Assembly: GCF_037201805.1 (NCBI RefSeq)
Contig: NZ_CP147404.1
Span: 2,896,501-2,960,500, forward strand
Length of the DNA: 64,000 nt
DNA from: Bacillus sp. FJAT-52991
GTDB lineage: Bacteria; Bacillota; Bacilli; Bacillales; Domibacillaceae
Reading direction: 5' to 3'
The notes under the pieces were generated by a model. That model had not been told where the DNA came from. It did no database searches and saw nothing but the letters and a program-made list of their open reading frames with translations. This document shows, piece by piece, positions 16,949 through 26,134 of the stretch (position 1 is its first letter; each line of letters opens with the position of its first letter). The position numbers and the translations under genes were made by a program.

Positions 16949-17974
16949 TTATTTTATTCTTATAAAAGACTTATAGTGATTTTTCGTATAATAAACTTTT
17001 CCATCGGAACCACGAACAATTCTTTGCTTCCCCCTCTTTTTCCCTTTCCCCCAACTTTTTGCCGTCGGATAAATATCATGCTCGGTATAACGTGCATTTC
17101 TCGGTAACTTTTTGTTTCTATTGGAGTAAGTACCTCCTTTGTATCCTTTAAGAGGTTTTCCATTATTTTTGGCAACTTTGTTATTAACCTTATACGCATT
17201 TCTATTTACATACAACTTTCCTTTAACTTTTTTTAACGTTGACTTTGAGGCTTTCTTTACTGCAGTCTTGGCCACTTTCTTTATAACGTAACGTCCGCCT
17301 ATTGAGACTACTATTACAATAACAGGATGTTCTCCATCTGGATCATCCAACATTACTGAATTATTTTGAACATACATGTAAAAATGTTGGCTGACAGGTT
17401 GTTCATTTTCACCAGGATCTGGATCAATAGATAAAAATAACCCTTCTTTTGGAGCATAGTACCGAGCAATTAGATAATATAATTCAGATTCATTGTCAAA
17501 GCGGTAAGAAGCATATCTATATGGATTTAAGTCTGCCATTGGGCCATTTTTGGACAGAATATTTCCCCAAGCATCATACTTATAAGTGGCTACAAAATTA
17601 CCAGACGCATCAGTTAACGCCGTTACATCTTTATGCTTGTTAAGTACATAATAGTAAGTTTGACCATTCCTTGTCATTGTCAATGGACGACCATAATCGT
17701 CATAGCTGTATTCCGCTATAATTGAACCCGAATCATTAGTTTCAAACAGCACTTGATCTTTATCTTCGTAATGATAATTGATCGTCTGACCGTTGACTGT
17801 CTTGCTGATACGGCGGCTTTCTTCATCATAAGTATATTTCGCTACCGTCTGACCGCTGAGTGTCTGTATTTCTACCAGCTCATTCAGTTTATTATACACA
17901 TACTTATATTTACTATCCTGTGTCCGGTTGCCGTTTGCATCATAACTGTAGGTATTGGAACCTGCTGTCTTCAA
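16949..17974 (-). CDS. Displaced RHS tip 3 with a barnase/RNase N1-T1-like toxin domain
   Basis: 341 residues from a TTG at 17974 (LKTAGSNTYSYDANGNRTQD); the RHS frame stays open to about 18024, so the start is uncertain and the protein is a 5'-truncated tip without a signal peptide. RHS/YD repeats occupy residues 1-200, ending DPDGEHP. The C-terminal about 75 residues carry the microbial RNase pattern: GYKGGTYSNRNKKLP, YTEHDIYP (catalytic Glu), QRIVRGSDGKVYYT (Arg) and KNHYKSFIRI (His). Predicted activity is RNA cleavage. The barstar gene follows directly. Intact reading frame, unlike tips 4, 7 and 8. Confidence 0.85.
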   Translation of the reverse strand: MKTAGSNTYSYDANGNRTQDSKYKYVYNKLNELVEIQTLSGQTVAKYTYDEESRRISKTVNGQTINYHYEDKDQVLFETNDSGSIIAEYSYDDYGRPLTMTRNGQTYYYVLNKHKDVTALTDASGNFVATYKYDAWGNILSKNGPMADLNPYRYASYRFDNESELYYLIARYYAPKEGLFLSIDPDPGENEQPVSQHFYMYVQNNSVMLDDPDGEHPVIVIVVSIGGRYVIKKVAKTAVKKASKSTLKKVKGKLYVNRNAYKVNNKVAKNNGKPLKGYKGGTYSNRNKKLPRNARYTEHDIYPTAKSWGKGKKRGKQRIVRGSDGKVYYTKNHYKSFIRIK

Positions 17975-18043
17975 TTGGTTATTTGCGTTATACGAAAGGG
18001 CATCCCTATTAATGGAAGTATATAAAAAATTCTATTTAAAGGG

Positions 18044-18088
18044 AAAAGAAGCTAATCATCCACTATATGTAGGATATTAGCTTCTTTT
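18044..18088. terminator. Hairpin terminator between cassettes 2 and 3
   Basis: AAAAGAAGCTAAT (18044-18056) pairs perfectly with ATTAGCTTCTTTT (18076-18088); T-rich on both strands. Confidence 0.75.
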
Positions 18089-18207
18089 TTCTATATATTG
18101 ATGAAAATCATCTTTACTCTCAAAAGACTTTACTTTTTCAGCGCCCCCTACTTGATAAAAATACTTGTAGTAATATCTTTTGTAATTGACTAAATGTTTA
18201 ACATGGT

Positions 18208-18624
18208 TTATTTTAATGAGATGATTTTGCCATCCAAATTAAATTCTCTTGCTTCAATTAATAATACAGAGTCCCATATTTCCAATATGATATTAGCATT
18301 GGAGGAAAACTCTCTACTCCATTCTGCTTCTTCTGGTAGATGAATTTGAATGCTAGCAGAACCCTCATCTTGGTAATGAATACTGGTCAATTCTAAATAA
18401 TCCACTTTTTCTCGATCATAAAAATTAAAACGGAACGGCAACCTATCTTTAACATAGTAAAATGCTGAAACGTCAATAAATCTTAATTCACAAAGTTGGA
18501 CAACATTATTTTTAATCATTTCAAGCTTAAATATCACGGTATCATTTTGTAAATCAATATGGCTAGCCGTAATAACTGCACCCCAGAGAGCGTTCAATTG
18601 ATCCTGTATGTCCGTTAGTTTCAT
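18208..18624 (-). CDS. Candidate immunity protein of RHS tip 2
   Basis: 138 residues, ATG 21 nt after the stop of tip 2, with GGAAAGGAAG upstream. It begins MKLTDIQDQLNALWGAVITA and ends with VLLIEAREFNLDGKIISLK; mostly beta-rich with no signal peptide. I cannot assign a family. Immunity to the tip-2 toxin is inferred from strict adjacency, as for the other cassettes. Confidence 0.6.
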   Translation of the reverse strand: MKLTDIQDQLNALWGAVITASHIDLQNDTVIFKLEMIKNNVVQLCELRFIDVSAFYYVKDRLPFRFNFYDREKVDYLELTSIHYQDEGSASIQIHLPEEAEWSREFSSNANIILEIWDSVLLIEAREFNLDGKIISLK

Positions 18625-18645
18625 TTGACAACTTCCTTTCCGTAA

Positions 18646-19989
18646 TTAACGCTTTTTCTTAAGGGTTCTGTTTATTTCTCTATAAGACTTTCTTGAAAGA
18701 TTAATATGGACCTTAGCAGGATCGTTAGTTCTGTTTCCATGCCTGTCAAAAGCACCATACCTCGTATGACTTATTTTATAATATGGTTTAGACCTACCAC
18801 CAGAACCTTTATTCATTACTCTGACCGTATAATTGTGTTTTTTACCGTCAGGAATTGTAACTGTCCACCCATTCCCTTTAGCTCTTCCCAAAGTTCCGTT
18901 GTGTTTCTTAGAGACTTTTTTTGCTAATCGATAAGTTTTCGAAAACTTTCCAGCTTTATAGGCTTTATATGCTACCTTTCCACCTTTGTAAGCAGCACCT
19001 CCAATTAAAGCTGCTCCCCCAGCAACCGCCGCAGCTTTCCATCCGCCTTTTTTATAAGCTTTATAGCCAGAATAAACTGCAAACCCTGCGTTGATGACCG
19101 CCCACGCATAATTCCCGTCCGGATCAGTCATCATAACCGGATTATTATTTGCATAAGCATATCCATTCTGTGTCTTTGGATCGTCCGTGTCTCCACCTTC
19201 TGGATCCGTTGTGAGGAAAACTCCTTCTGTGGGCTGATAATAGCGTGCAATCAGATAGTATAAACCAGTCTCCTCATCATAACGATAGCCTTTGTAGCGG
19301 ATTGGGTTTTCCTCTGCCATTGCACCACTTTCGGAAAGAATGTTTCCCCACGCATCGTATGAGTAAGAAGCCACGACTGTGCCGGATGTGTTCGTCAGCC
19401 CTGTAATTTCTTTCAAGCCATTATACGTATAATAATAGTTTTGCCCACCTTTAGTCATTACAAGTGGCATACCGTCTGGATCATAGACGTATTCGGCTGT
19501 GATTGTACCATTCTCATCTGTTTCAAATAGGACATTGATTCCTTGATCGTAGTGATAGTAGGTAGTCTTTCCATCCACTTTTTTACTAGTCCGACGCCCT
19601 TCGTCATCGTATGTGAAGGTGGCTACGGTGGTTCCGGCATTGGTTTTGATGGAGGTCATCTGATCGAATTTATTATACACGTATGTGTACTTATTATCTT
19701 TTGTCCGATTACCGTTAGCATCGTATGAATAGGTTTGTCCGTTTACAGATGTGAGACGGTTGTTGGCATCATAGTCGTACGTTGTGTCAGTCGTTTTTCC
19801 ATCTTTGACGGTTGTTTTTGTTTTGCGATTTCCAACGGCATCGTAAGTGTATGATTCGGTTAACTGAGCAGAAGAAATAGTTTGTGATTCTAGTTGATTG
19901 GTTTTATCATACGTAAAAGACTTGTTGCCAGTTGAACTAGTCACCGAGTTTACATTTCCGTTCAGGTCATAGCCTAGGATTTCGTCCAA
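18646..19989 (-). CDS. Displaced RHS tip 2 (duplicate of the main RHS core with a different toxin)
   Basis: 447 residues from a TTG at 19989; the RHS frame is open to about 20070, where homology to the full-length protein begins abruptly at YTYDDAQQ. No signal peptide. The core (about residues 1-295, ending NNNPVMMTDPDGNYAW) is nearly identical to that of the full-length protein. After it comes a unique tail: WTVTIPDGKKHNYTVRVMNK, RSKPYYKISHTRYGAFD and KVHINLSRKSYREINRTLKK. The His/Arg-rich toxin resembles predicted RNases of polymorphic toxins, but I cannot name the family. The frame is intact. Confidence 0.75.
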   Translation of the reverse strand: MDEILGYDLNGNVNSVTSSTGNKSFTYDKTNQLESQTISSAQLTESYTYDAVGNRKTKTTVKDGKTTDTTYDYDANNRLTSVNGQTYSYDANGNRTKDNKYTYVYNKFDQMTSIKTNAGTTVATFTYDDEGRRTSKKVDGKTTYYHYDQGINVLFETDENGTITAEYVYDPDGMPLVMTKGGQNYYYTYNGLKEITGLTNTSGTVVASYSYDAWGNILSESGAMAEENPIRYKGYRYDEETGLYYLIARYYQPTEGVFLTTDPEGGDTDDPKTQNGYAYANNNPVMMTDPDGNYAWAVINAGFAVYSGYKAYKKGGWKAAAVAGGAALIGGAAYKGGKVAYKAYKAGKFSKTYRLAKKVSKKHNGTLGRAKGNGWTVTIPDGKKHNYTVRVMNKGSGGRSKPYYKISHTRYGAFDRHGNRTNDPAKVHINLSRKSYREINRTLKKKR

Positions 19990-20060
19990 TAAAACGGTCG
20001 TGCCTTTAGTAATTTTTAGGTTATTTGATTGTTGGGCGTCGTCATAGGTGTAGGTAGAGA
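19081..20060 (-). repeat. About 1-kb near-identical copy of 21361-22340 (RHS core)
   Basis: Line-by-line comparison shows long identical runs with scattered substitutions between tip 2 and the main gene, from the ...AWGNIL/NPVMMTDPDG codons back to YTYDDAQQ. The two copies are direct repeats about 2.3 kb apart. Homologous recombination between them would replace the toxin and immunity genes of the main locus by those of tip 2. Confidence 0.8.
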
Positions 20061-20088
20061 ATAATTTGAATCAGTTTATATAGAAGAA

Positions 20089-20122
20089 AAGCGATGTCAT
20101 TCGTTAATGAATGATACCGCTT
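20089..20122 (-). terminator. Terminator after the main immunity gene
   Basis: AAGCGATGTCATTC pairs with GAATGATACCGCTT with mismatches; the minus strand runs into TTTTCTTC. It is related in sequence to the hairpin at 10390-10427. Confidence 0.55.
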
Positions 20123-20227
20123 CAGTCTGGTAAAGGCTATAGGCCACCATCAATATAATCTATAGTCTGAGATTCTCAGCTATCGCTGGGAATTAAAATT
20201 TAATTTCTTTATTTAAAAATAACTAAA

Positions 20228-20902
20228 CTATACTGAAACAGTGGCGGTCCATTGACTTGATTTTGATTTTACTACAATTAAATTTTCATTTTCCCATTTG
20301 AGCGTTCCTAAAAACCTTGAATACACAATTTCATTTCCAACCTCTTCAACTAATAACTGGTCAAGTATTCTGAGGCCTTTCTCATTGTAAACTTCACAGC
20401 GTAACTGAAAACCTTCAGAACGATGAATTCCTTTTAAAATGGCTAATTGTTTGCGATTAGGACTTTTCTTGGGAGTTTGACCAACTAAAAAAACAGCCTC
20501 GTAATTTTGTTTCACAATTTCTCCAAGTGCTATTTCAACAAAAGTCGAGATGGTTGATGCCGACAAACTTGAATGTTTTTGCAAAATGGGTGTGATATAC
20601 TGATGAATCAACTTTGTGAACTCTTGAAATTTTTCCTCATTAGAATCTAAGTTGAAAAAAGACATATAGTCATACGGAATTGAAACTTCAATTTCTTTAA
20701 GAGCATAATCTTCATCATAAGAGAATGTTTTCTTAGGATTTGCTAGACAGTAGACAATAATGGTATCAAATTCACCTAGCTTTACGCCTAATTCGCTCAA
20801 TTTTTTTGAAAAGATCAATTCAAAAATTCTCATCTTATGGACGTTATTATAATGTTTTTTGGGGCGCTGTTTCCCCCAGTCACTAAATTGAATGTTTAGC
20901 AT
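20228..20902 (-). CDS. Candidate immunity protein of the full-length WapA-like protein
   Basis: 224 residues starting 21 nt after the WapA-like stop. It begins MLNIQFSDWGKQRPKKHYNN; later parts are FVEIALGEIVKQNYEAVFLV and KGIHRSEGFQLRCEV. Cytoplasmic, no signal peptide, no family recognised. By analogy with the WapA/WapI pair of B. subtilis it should block the C-terminal toxin of 20924-25822. A terminator hairpin lies downstream at 20089-20122. Confidence 0.65.
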   Translation of the reverse strand: MLNIQFSDWGKQRPKKHYNNVHKMRIFELIFSKKLSELGVKLGEFDTIIVYCLANPKKTFSYDEDYALKEIEVSIPYDYMSFFNLDSNEEKFQEFTKLIHQYITPILQKHSSLSASTISTFVEIALGEIVKQNYEAVFLVGQTPKKSPNRKQLAILKGIHRSEGFQLRCEVYNEKGLRILDQLLVEEVGNEIVYSRFLGTLKWENENLIVVKSKSSQWTATVSV

Positions 20903-20923
20903 GTAGTCACGCTCTCTTTCCTA

Positions 20924-23900
20924 TCACCACGGAAGCGGTTTTTTATGATATCGAGATGGGAATCTACCACCAGCTTTGGCTACTCTATTTACATGTCCTT
21001 GTTCCCATTTTAAAGCTTTTTTCCTTGTCATATTTTTCTTTACAATTCGAGTATGATATGTTCCTCCAAATCTTTCAGACCATTTATTAGCTTGTCTACT
21101 CGCTCTATATGATTTTCCAGACTTAGATATTTTCCCTCCGCTGATTCCGACTTTCACTACACGCTTTTTTCCATTCACTATTTTATATATCTCGTAACCA
21201 TGATTCGCTTTTTTGCTCCACCGGCTATTCCCATGGATTTTCTTTACTAATCCAATCCCTTTTCTAACTGCTTTTCCTTTTCCTCCACCGACAAATCCAA
21301 GAGTTGCTGCAGCTGCTATTCCTCCGGCACCTTTACCAGATTTATAAGCTTGATAGCCACTATAAGCCGCAAAGCCAGCATTAATCACAAGCCATGCATA
21401 GTTCCCATCCGGGTCAGTCATCATAACCGGATTATTATTTGCATAAACGTAGCCGTTCTGCGTTTTTGGATCGTCCGTGTCTCCACCTTCTGGATCTGTT
21501 GTGAGGAAAACTCCTTCTGTTGGCTGATAATAGCGTGCAATCAGATAGTATAAACCAGTCTCCTCATCATAACGATAGCCTTTGTAGCGGATTGGGTTTT
21601 CTTTTGCCATTGCACCACTTTCGGAAAGAATGTTTCCCCACGCATCGTAGGAGTAAGAAGCGACGACTGTACCGGATGCATTCGTCAGCCCCGTAATTTC
21701 TTTCAAGCTGTTATACGTATAATAATAATTTTGACCACCTTTAGTCATCACAAGCGGCATACCATCTGGATCATAGATGTATTCAGATGTGATTGTACCA
21801 TTACTATCCGTTTCAAATAGGACGTTGATTCCTTGATCGTAGTGATAGTAGGTAGTCTTTCCATCAACGGTTTTACTAGTCCGACGTCCTTCGTCATCGT
21901 ATGTGAAAGTGGAGACGGTGGTTCCAGCATTGGTTTTGACGGAGGTCATCTGATCGAATTTATTATACACGTATGTGTACTTATTGTCTTTTGTCCGATT
22001 GCCGTTAGCATCGTATGAATAGGTTTGTCCATTTACAGATGTTAGACGGTTATTGGCATCATAGTCGTACGTTGTGTCGGTCGTTTTTCCATCTTTGACG
22101 GTTGTTTTGGTTTTGCGATTTCCAACGGCATCGTAAGTGTATGATTCAGTTAACTGGACAGAAGAAATAATTTGTGATTCTAGTTGATTGGTTTTATCAT
22201 ACGCAAAAGCTTTGTTGCCAGGTGAACTAGTGACCGAGTTTACATTTCCGTTCAGGTCATAACCTAGGGTTTCGTCCAATAAAACGGTCGTACCTTTGGT
22301 AACTTTCAGCGTTTTCATTTGCTGGGCGTCATCATACGTATAGTTAGTATGAATACCGTTCACATATCGGCGCTGTTGTGGCTCGCCTGTTGGATAATAT
22401 TCATATGCTCCCTGTATACCCCCATTTCGGTACCAATTTTTTAGCTGGTCTGCATCATCAAACGCAAATCTTTGAGCAAATGAGCTGCCATTTGAGGTTC
22501 CTTTAATGTCTGTTAACGTTTCCGTTGGTGAATAACTGTACTCAACAACCTGTTTACCGTTAGAAGCTGTTTTCAGCTTGTCTGCTTTATCATAGATAAA
22601 CGTGGAAGTAGCATTGTTCTCTCCATTTTTCACAGCTGTTGTGTTGCCGTTTTTATCATAATCATAGTGCCATTTTAAATAACCATTGATAAAAATATCT
22701 GTTGGGCGACTGTTCGCATCATAGGCAGTTTTGACAAGCGTATTGCCATCTGGCTTTTTTTCTGTCGTCATGTTGCCGAGAGCGTCATAACCATATGTCG
22801 TAGTCTGGCCAAGTGGTTCTTTTCGAGAGATAAACTGGTTTTGGCTATTATACCCCAGTGTCGTTGTGTAACCTCTTGGGTTTTTTATAGTAGTTAAATT
22901 CCCATTATTGTCATATCCATATGAAGTCTCGCTACCTTTTTCATCGACTGCTGACTTTAGTTGTTCCTGTTCATCATAATCAAAGGATACTTTATTTCCT
23001 TTTGGATCGGTGACCTCTTTGGCATTTCCGTATTTGTCGTTGACAATAGATGTTTTCCGGCCCAGTGCATCTGCAAATTTTTTCGGATAGTTCTGCATGG
23101 CATCGTATTCATATGTTTCAGGGACACCGCTAGGTGGAGTCATGCTTTTTAAATTGCCATAAGGCTCATAATAATCAAAAGTAGTCACTTCATTCAAAGG
23201 ATTAATTTCTTTAATGACATCGCCGTAAGCATTATATTCGTAAGTCATCGTGCCATCTGCATCCGTCACGGTAAGCGGCTGACTAAAGTTATTATAGGTA
23301 TAAAAAACTTTATTACCTAACGGATCTGTTGTCGTTTCTACATTCCCTTTCGTATCATACGTATTAACTGTTGTGTTACCTTTTGGATCCTTTTCAGTTA
23401 ATAAGTTATAATTCGCATCATAGGTGAAAGAAGAGACAAACCCCATTGGATCAGTAATGGAAGTAATAATATAGTTATCATTAAGTTTATATTTTGTTTC
23501 TTTTCCATAGGCATCAAATTCACTAGCTGTCAAATTATATATATCATATTTATAGGTAATATTTGAATCTACGTCTGAAATCGTCGGCTGTTTTACCTGT
23601 TCTAAGAAGCCAGCGTTATATAGATAATGAGTCGTCTGGTTATTGGCATCAACAATATTAATGAGTTGTCCGTCAGTATTGTAGTTATACGTAGTAGTTG
23701 AACCTGTAGTCGCATCTTTATAAATTGTAGATGTTTTCAAACGGCCAGCTGTGTCATACGTATAAGCAAACTTTTTCACACCTTCGAATGTTCCAGATTG
23801 GATGCGCCCATTTTGGTATGTTAATGTAAGTTTACGATCAGTTGCATCAGTAATACCCGTCAGTGTCCCATCTGCCTCACGCTGATACGTAATTTTGTTT

Positions 23901-25822
23901 TTATTTCGATCTTCTTCATAATCAATTGGATAAATTCTACCTTGTTGCTCAGGATTTTTAATGAGATCGCGGAAAACCACTCTATTCCCGTTGAAGTCCG
24001 TTAACACAAAGGCATCCGTATTAGCTTTAACTAATTTTAGATATAAACCAGCCGGAGCCTTGAAGGTTTTAGTCGTGGTGTCATACGTAAATGTATGAGC
24101 TGTTCCATCTGCATCTGTATAAAGAACATCGCCATTTGGAAATTCAGCCATCGTTTCGCTTCCAGTAAATGACCAGCCATATCCTACTGGTGAGTCTTCT
24201 ACTGCTTTAGAATTATATGTTCGACTAAAAGAAAATCCAGAATTTCCTCTTCCCATTACTGAAAAATCGGTAAAATCCAATATTAGATTTCCAGTACCTA
24301 AATTCACGTATCCTTGCCCATCTGACAATGCATGTTCTGAATAAGACCAATAACTTTCTAACCCTAGACGGCTAACAGGATAATAGGTGATCGTCAACTT
24401 AGGTGAATACTGCAGTTTTCCTGAATAATCCCCCGAATAAAATTTCTTGTAGGTAGCCGAGGTTTCGTTTGTTGCCTTAAGCATCAGCCCTGAATTTTTA
24501 GAAGGGTCATCCATCCATTTTTGGATTATTTCTGGTTTGATGATCCATTTAAATAATTGAGGCTCTGTAGCTGCTGTATCTAGCGCTCCAATCGTTTGTG
24601 ATGAAAGAAGAGTTGAATGAAAGTCACCGCCTTTATTTGTCCAAAGAGCACTTTGTGTTCGGCGCTGCCATGTTGCGCGATTTTCCTCCCAAGCACTGTT
24701 CATTTCATATAAACCAATACTGGATGCTGTATCATTCCACACAGAAGACAGCCGAAGATTTAGTTGGGCATTCATAATCTTTGCGCCTCTAGGCAATGTG
24801 CCAACATCAAATTGAAGAAGTGATCGAACCGTATTCTTAGACGTGCTGTGGAAGCCCGCTCCCATTTCTAAATCGGCTCCACCCGTTTGATCCGGGAATG
24901 CACTGCGGATCGTTGTATCATTTAAATCATTTTTCGGTTGGTATACTTTGACTGTCGGATCAATGATAACAGGATACACTCGTTCAGAAGAAGTTAACCA
25001 CTCCATATTAGGTTTCAGTGTAATATGTAACTTATTTCCTTTTTGAATAGCTTCCATTTCAACCTGATCGCTTAAGGAACCTTCCGGCATTGGGTGCTCC
25101 ATACGAGAGGTAAACCCTTCAGGAGTGGCTGAATCCATCATAAATGGTTTTTCAATGGAAAAAACTCTTTCTTTTGAAACGGAATCTAATAAATACAAGT
25201 AACCATCTTCTGTTTCTTCAAGTGTCAACCCTTTGATTTTAAATTGGAATGAATACTCTAATGGCTCTGTCTCACTAGGCTTTTCTTTTAAAATAATATC
25301 TTCTTTAATAGAACTATTGCCAATGGTATAAGCTAAATCGGTATTTGAATAGACCTCTTTATAAGTAACTTGATTGTCTTCTACTGTTGCTGGAACACTA
25401 GCTGTTGACTGCCCATTCTGATCTACACTTACAATATCTACTGATTTCCCTTGTTGCTCAATAGAGACTAAAGATTCCCCATTTTCCGATTTCGGTGCAA
25501 AAGAAGCATCGAACTCATTTTTCTTATTGTGAAAACGTCCACTATCTTTCTTTTTAAGTTGGTTATCAATTGGTTCCCATTCTTTTGTTTTTTCATCTTG
25601 GACATGGATCGGTTCCGGGGAAATCTCCATCCGGTATAAACCATCTTCCTGTATAAACGTTTGGGAGTTAGCCGTCCGCTCGTCAACGATTTCTACTTCT
25701 TTTTGAATGGAAGGGACAGTATCCCGATCCTTTTCTTTCGGTTTAGCCTGAACTGGAGTAAATGGTGGTAACAGGCTACAAAACATCATAATAGCGATAA
25801 GCAAAGAAATATACTTTTTCAT
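20924..25822 (-). CDS. wapA: WapA-like RHS-repeat secreted protein with a putative GIY-YIG-like toxin tip
   Basis: 1632 residues. Signal peptide 1-26 (cleaved after PVQA); N-terminal wall-associated region; a DNRLRE/CBM96-like domain at about 290-480 (TVKVYQPKNDLNDTTIRSAF, RSLLQFDVGTLPRGAKI); then about 950 residues of RHS/YD repeats ending NNNPVMMTDPDGNYAW. The last about 100 residues form the toxin: YEIYKI, VVKVGIS, an Arg (SYRASRQ) and a Glu (KWEQGHVNRV) in the order seen in GIY-YIG nucleases; this assignment is inference. Shorter than B. subtilis WapA (about 2334). GGAGGG precedes the ATG. It mediates contact-dependent killing of kin lacking the immunity gene downstream. Confidence 0.85.
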   Translation of the reverse strand: MKKYISLLIAIMMFCSLLPPFTPVQAKPKEKDRDTVPSIQKEVEIVDERTANSQTFIQEDGLYRMEISPEPIHVQDEKTKEWEPIDNQLKKKDSGRFHNKKNEFDASFAPKSENGESLVSIEQQGKSVDIVSVDQNGQSTASVPATVEDNQVTYKEVYSNTDLAYTIGNSSIKEDIILKEKPSETEPLEYSFQFKIKGLTLEETEDGYLYLLDSVSKERVFSIEKPFMMDSATPEGFTSRMEHPMPEGSLSDQVEMEAIQKGNKLHITLKPNMEWLTSSERVYPVIIDPTVKVYQPKNDLNDTTIRSAFPDQTGGADLEMGAGFHSTSKNTVRSLLQFDVGTLPRGAKIMNAQLNLRLSSVWNDTASSIGLYEMNSAWEENRATWQRRTQSALWTNKGGDFHSTLLSSQTIGALDTAATEPQLFKWIIKPEIIQKWMDDPSKNSGLMLKATNETSATYKKFYSGDYSGKLQYSPKLTITYYPVSRLGLESYWSYSEHALSDGQGYVNLGTGNLILDFTDFSVMGRGNSGFSFSRTYNSKAVEDSPVGYGWSFTGSETMAEFPNGDVLYTDADGTAHTFTYDTTTKTFKAPAGLYLKLVKANTDAFVLTDFNGNRVVFRDLIKNPEQQGRIYPIDYEEDRNKNKITYQREADGTLTGITDATDRKLTLTYQNGRIQSGTFEGVKKFAYTYDTAGRLKTSTIYKDATTGSTTTYNYNTDGQLINIVDANNQTTHYLYNAGFLEQVKQPTISDVDSNITYKYDIYNLTASEFDAYGKETKYKLNDNYIITSITDPMGFVSSFTYDANYNLLTEKDPKGNTTVNTYDTKGNVETTTDPLGNKVFYTYNNFSQPLTVTDADGTMTYEYNAYGDVIKEINPLNEVTTFDYYEPYGNLKSMTPPSGVPETYEYDAMQNYPKKFADALGRKTSIVNDKYGNAKEVTDPKGNKVSFDYDEQEQLKSAVDEKGSETSYGYDNNGNLTTIKNPRGYTTTLGYNSQNQFISRKEPLGQTTTYGYDALGNMTTEKKPDGNTLVKTAYDANSRPTDIFINGYLKWHYDYDKNGNTTAVKNGENNATSTFIYDKADKLKTASNGKQVVEYSYSPTETLTDIKGTSNGSSFAQRFAFDDADQLKNWYRNGGIQGAYEYYPTGEPQQRRYVNGIHTNYTYDDAQQMKTLKVTKGTTVLLDETLGYDLNGNVNSVTSSPGNKAFAYDKTNQLESQIISSVQLTESYTYDAVGNRKTKTTVKDGKTTDTTYDYDANNRLTSVNGQTYSYDANGNRTKDNKYTYVYNKFDQMTSVKTNAGTTVSTFTYDDEGRRTSKTVDGKTTYYHYDQGINVLFETDSNGTITSEYIYDPDGMPLVMTKGGQNYYYTYNSLKEITGLTNASGTVVASYSYDAWGNILSESGAMAKENPIRYKGYRYDEETGLYYLIARYYQPTEGVFLTTDPEGGDTDDPKTQNGYVYANNNPVMMTDPDGNYAWLVINAGFAAYSGYQAYKSGKGAGGIAAAATLGFVGGGKGKAVRKGIGLVKKIHGNSRWSKKANHGYEIYKIVNGKKRVVKVGISGGKISKSGKSYRASRQANKWSERFGGTYHTRIVKKNMTRKKALKWEQGHVNRVAKAGGRFPSRYHKKPLPW

Positions 25823-26134
25823 CCTATCCCTCCTATTATATCAATTTAAGGAATATTATAGGTTAAGCCACTTTACAAAACAATAACAATTATCAATTAA
25901 TTATTAATATTTTGATTTTTGTGATTTTAAGTGTAATAAAAGTAAATAATTCCATGAGGCTATGGAGTCAGACCCCATAGTCCTTAAGAAAAAATACTGA
26001 CAGACATTAGAGGTATTGGACCATGAATGGCAAACTATGTACTTATACGATGTTTAAGCTTTCCAAATGCCTTTCCGATTGCGGATGGTCGGCTTGCAAG
26101 TGCCGTAAAGTTCAATGAAATGATCAAACTTTTT
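25823..26134. other. Intergenic region upstream of wapA with a short hairpin
   Basis: CTATGGAGTC (25960-25969) pairs with GACCCCATAG (25971-25980) with one mismatch, forming a hairpin. No intact gene is seen. A plus-strand frame (NYVLIRCLSFPNAFPIADG) runs from about 26034 into the adjacent repeat copy, but I regard it as fortuitous. The wapA promoter must lie here, but no clear consensus stands out. Confidence 0.4.

Noticed and set aside
18076..18240. Minus-strand open stretch (KRYYYKYFYQVGGAEKVKSF) behind the tip-2 immunity gene
   Set aside because: No start codon or ribosome site, and it partly overlaps the end of the immunity gene in another frame; possibly a gene relic but not supportable.
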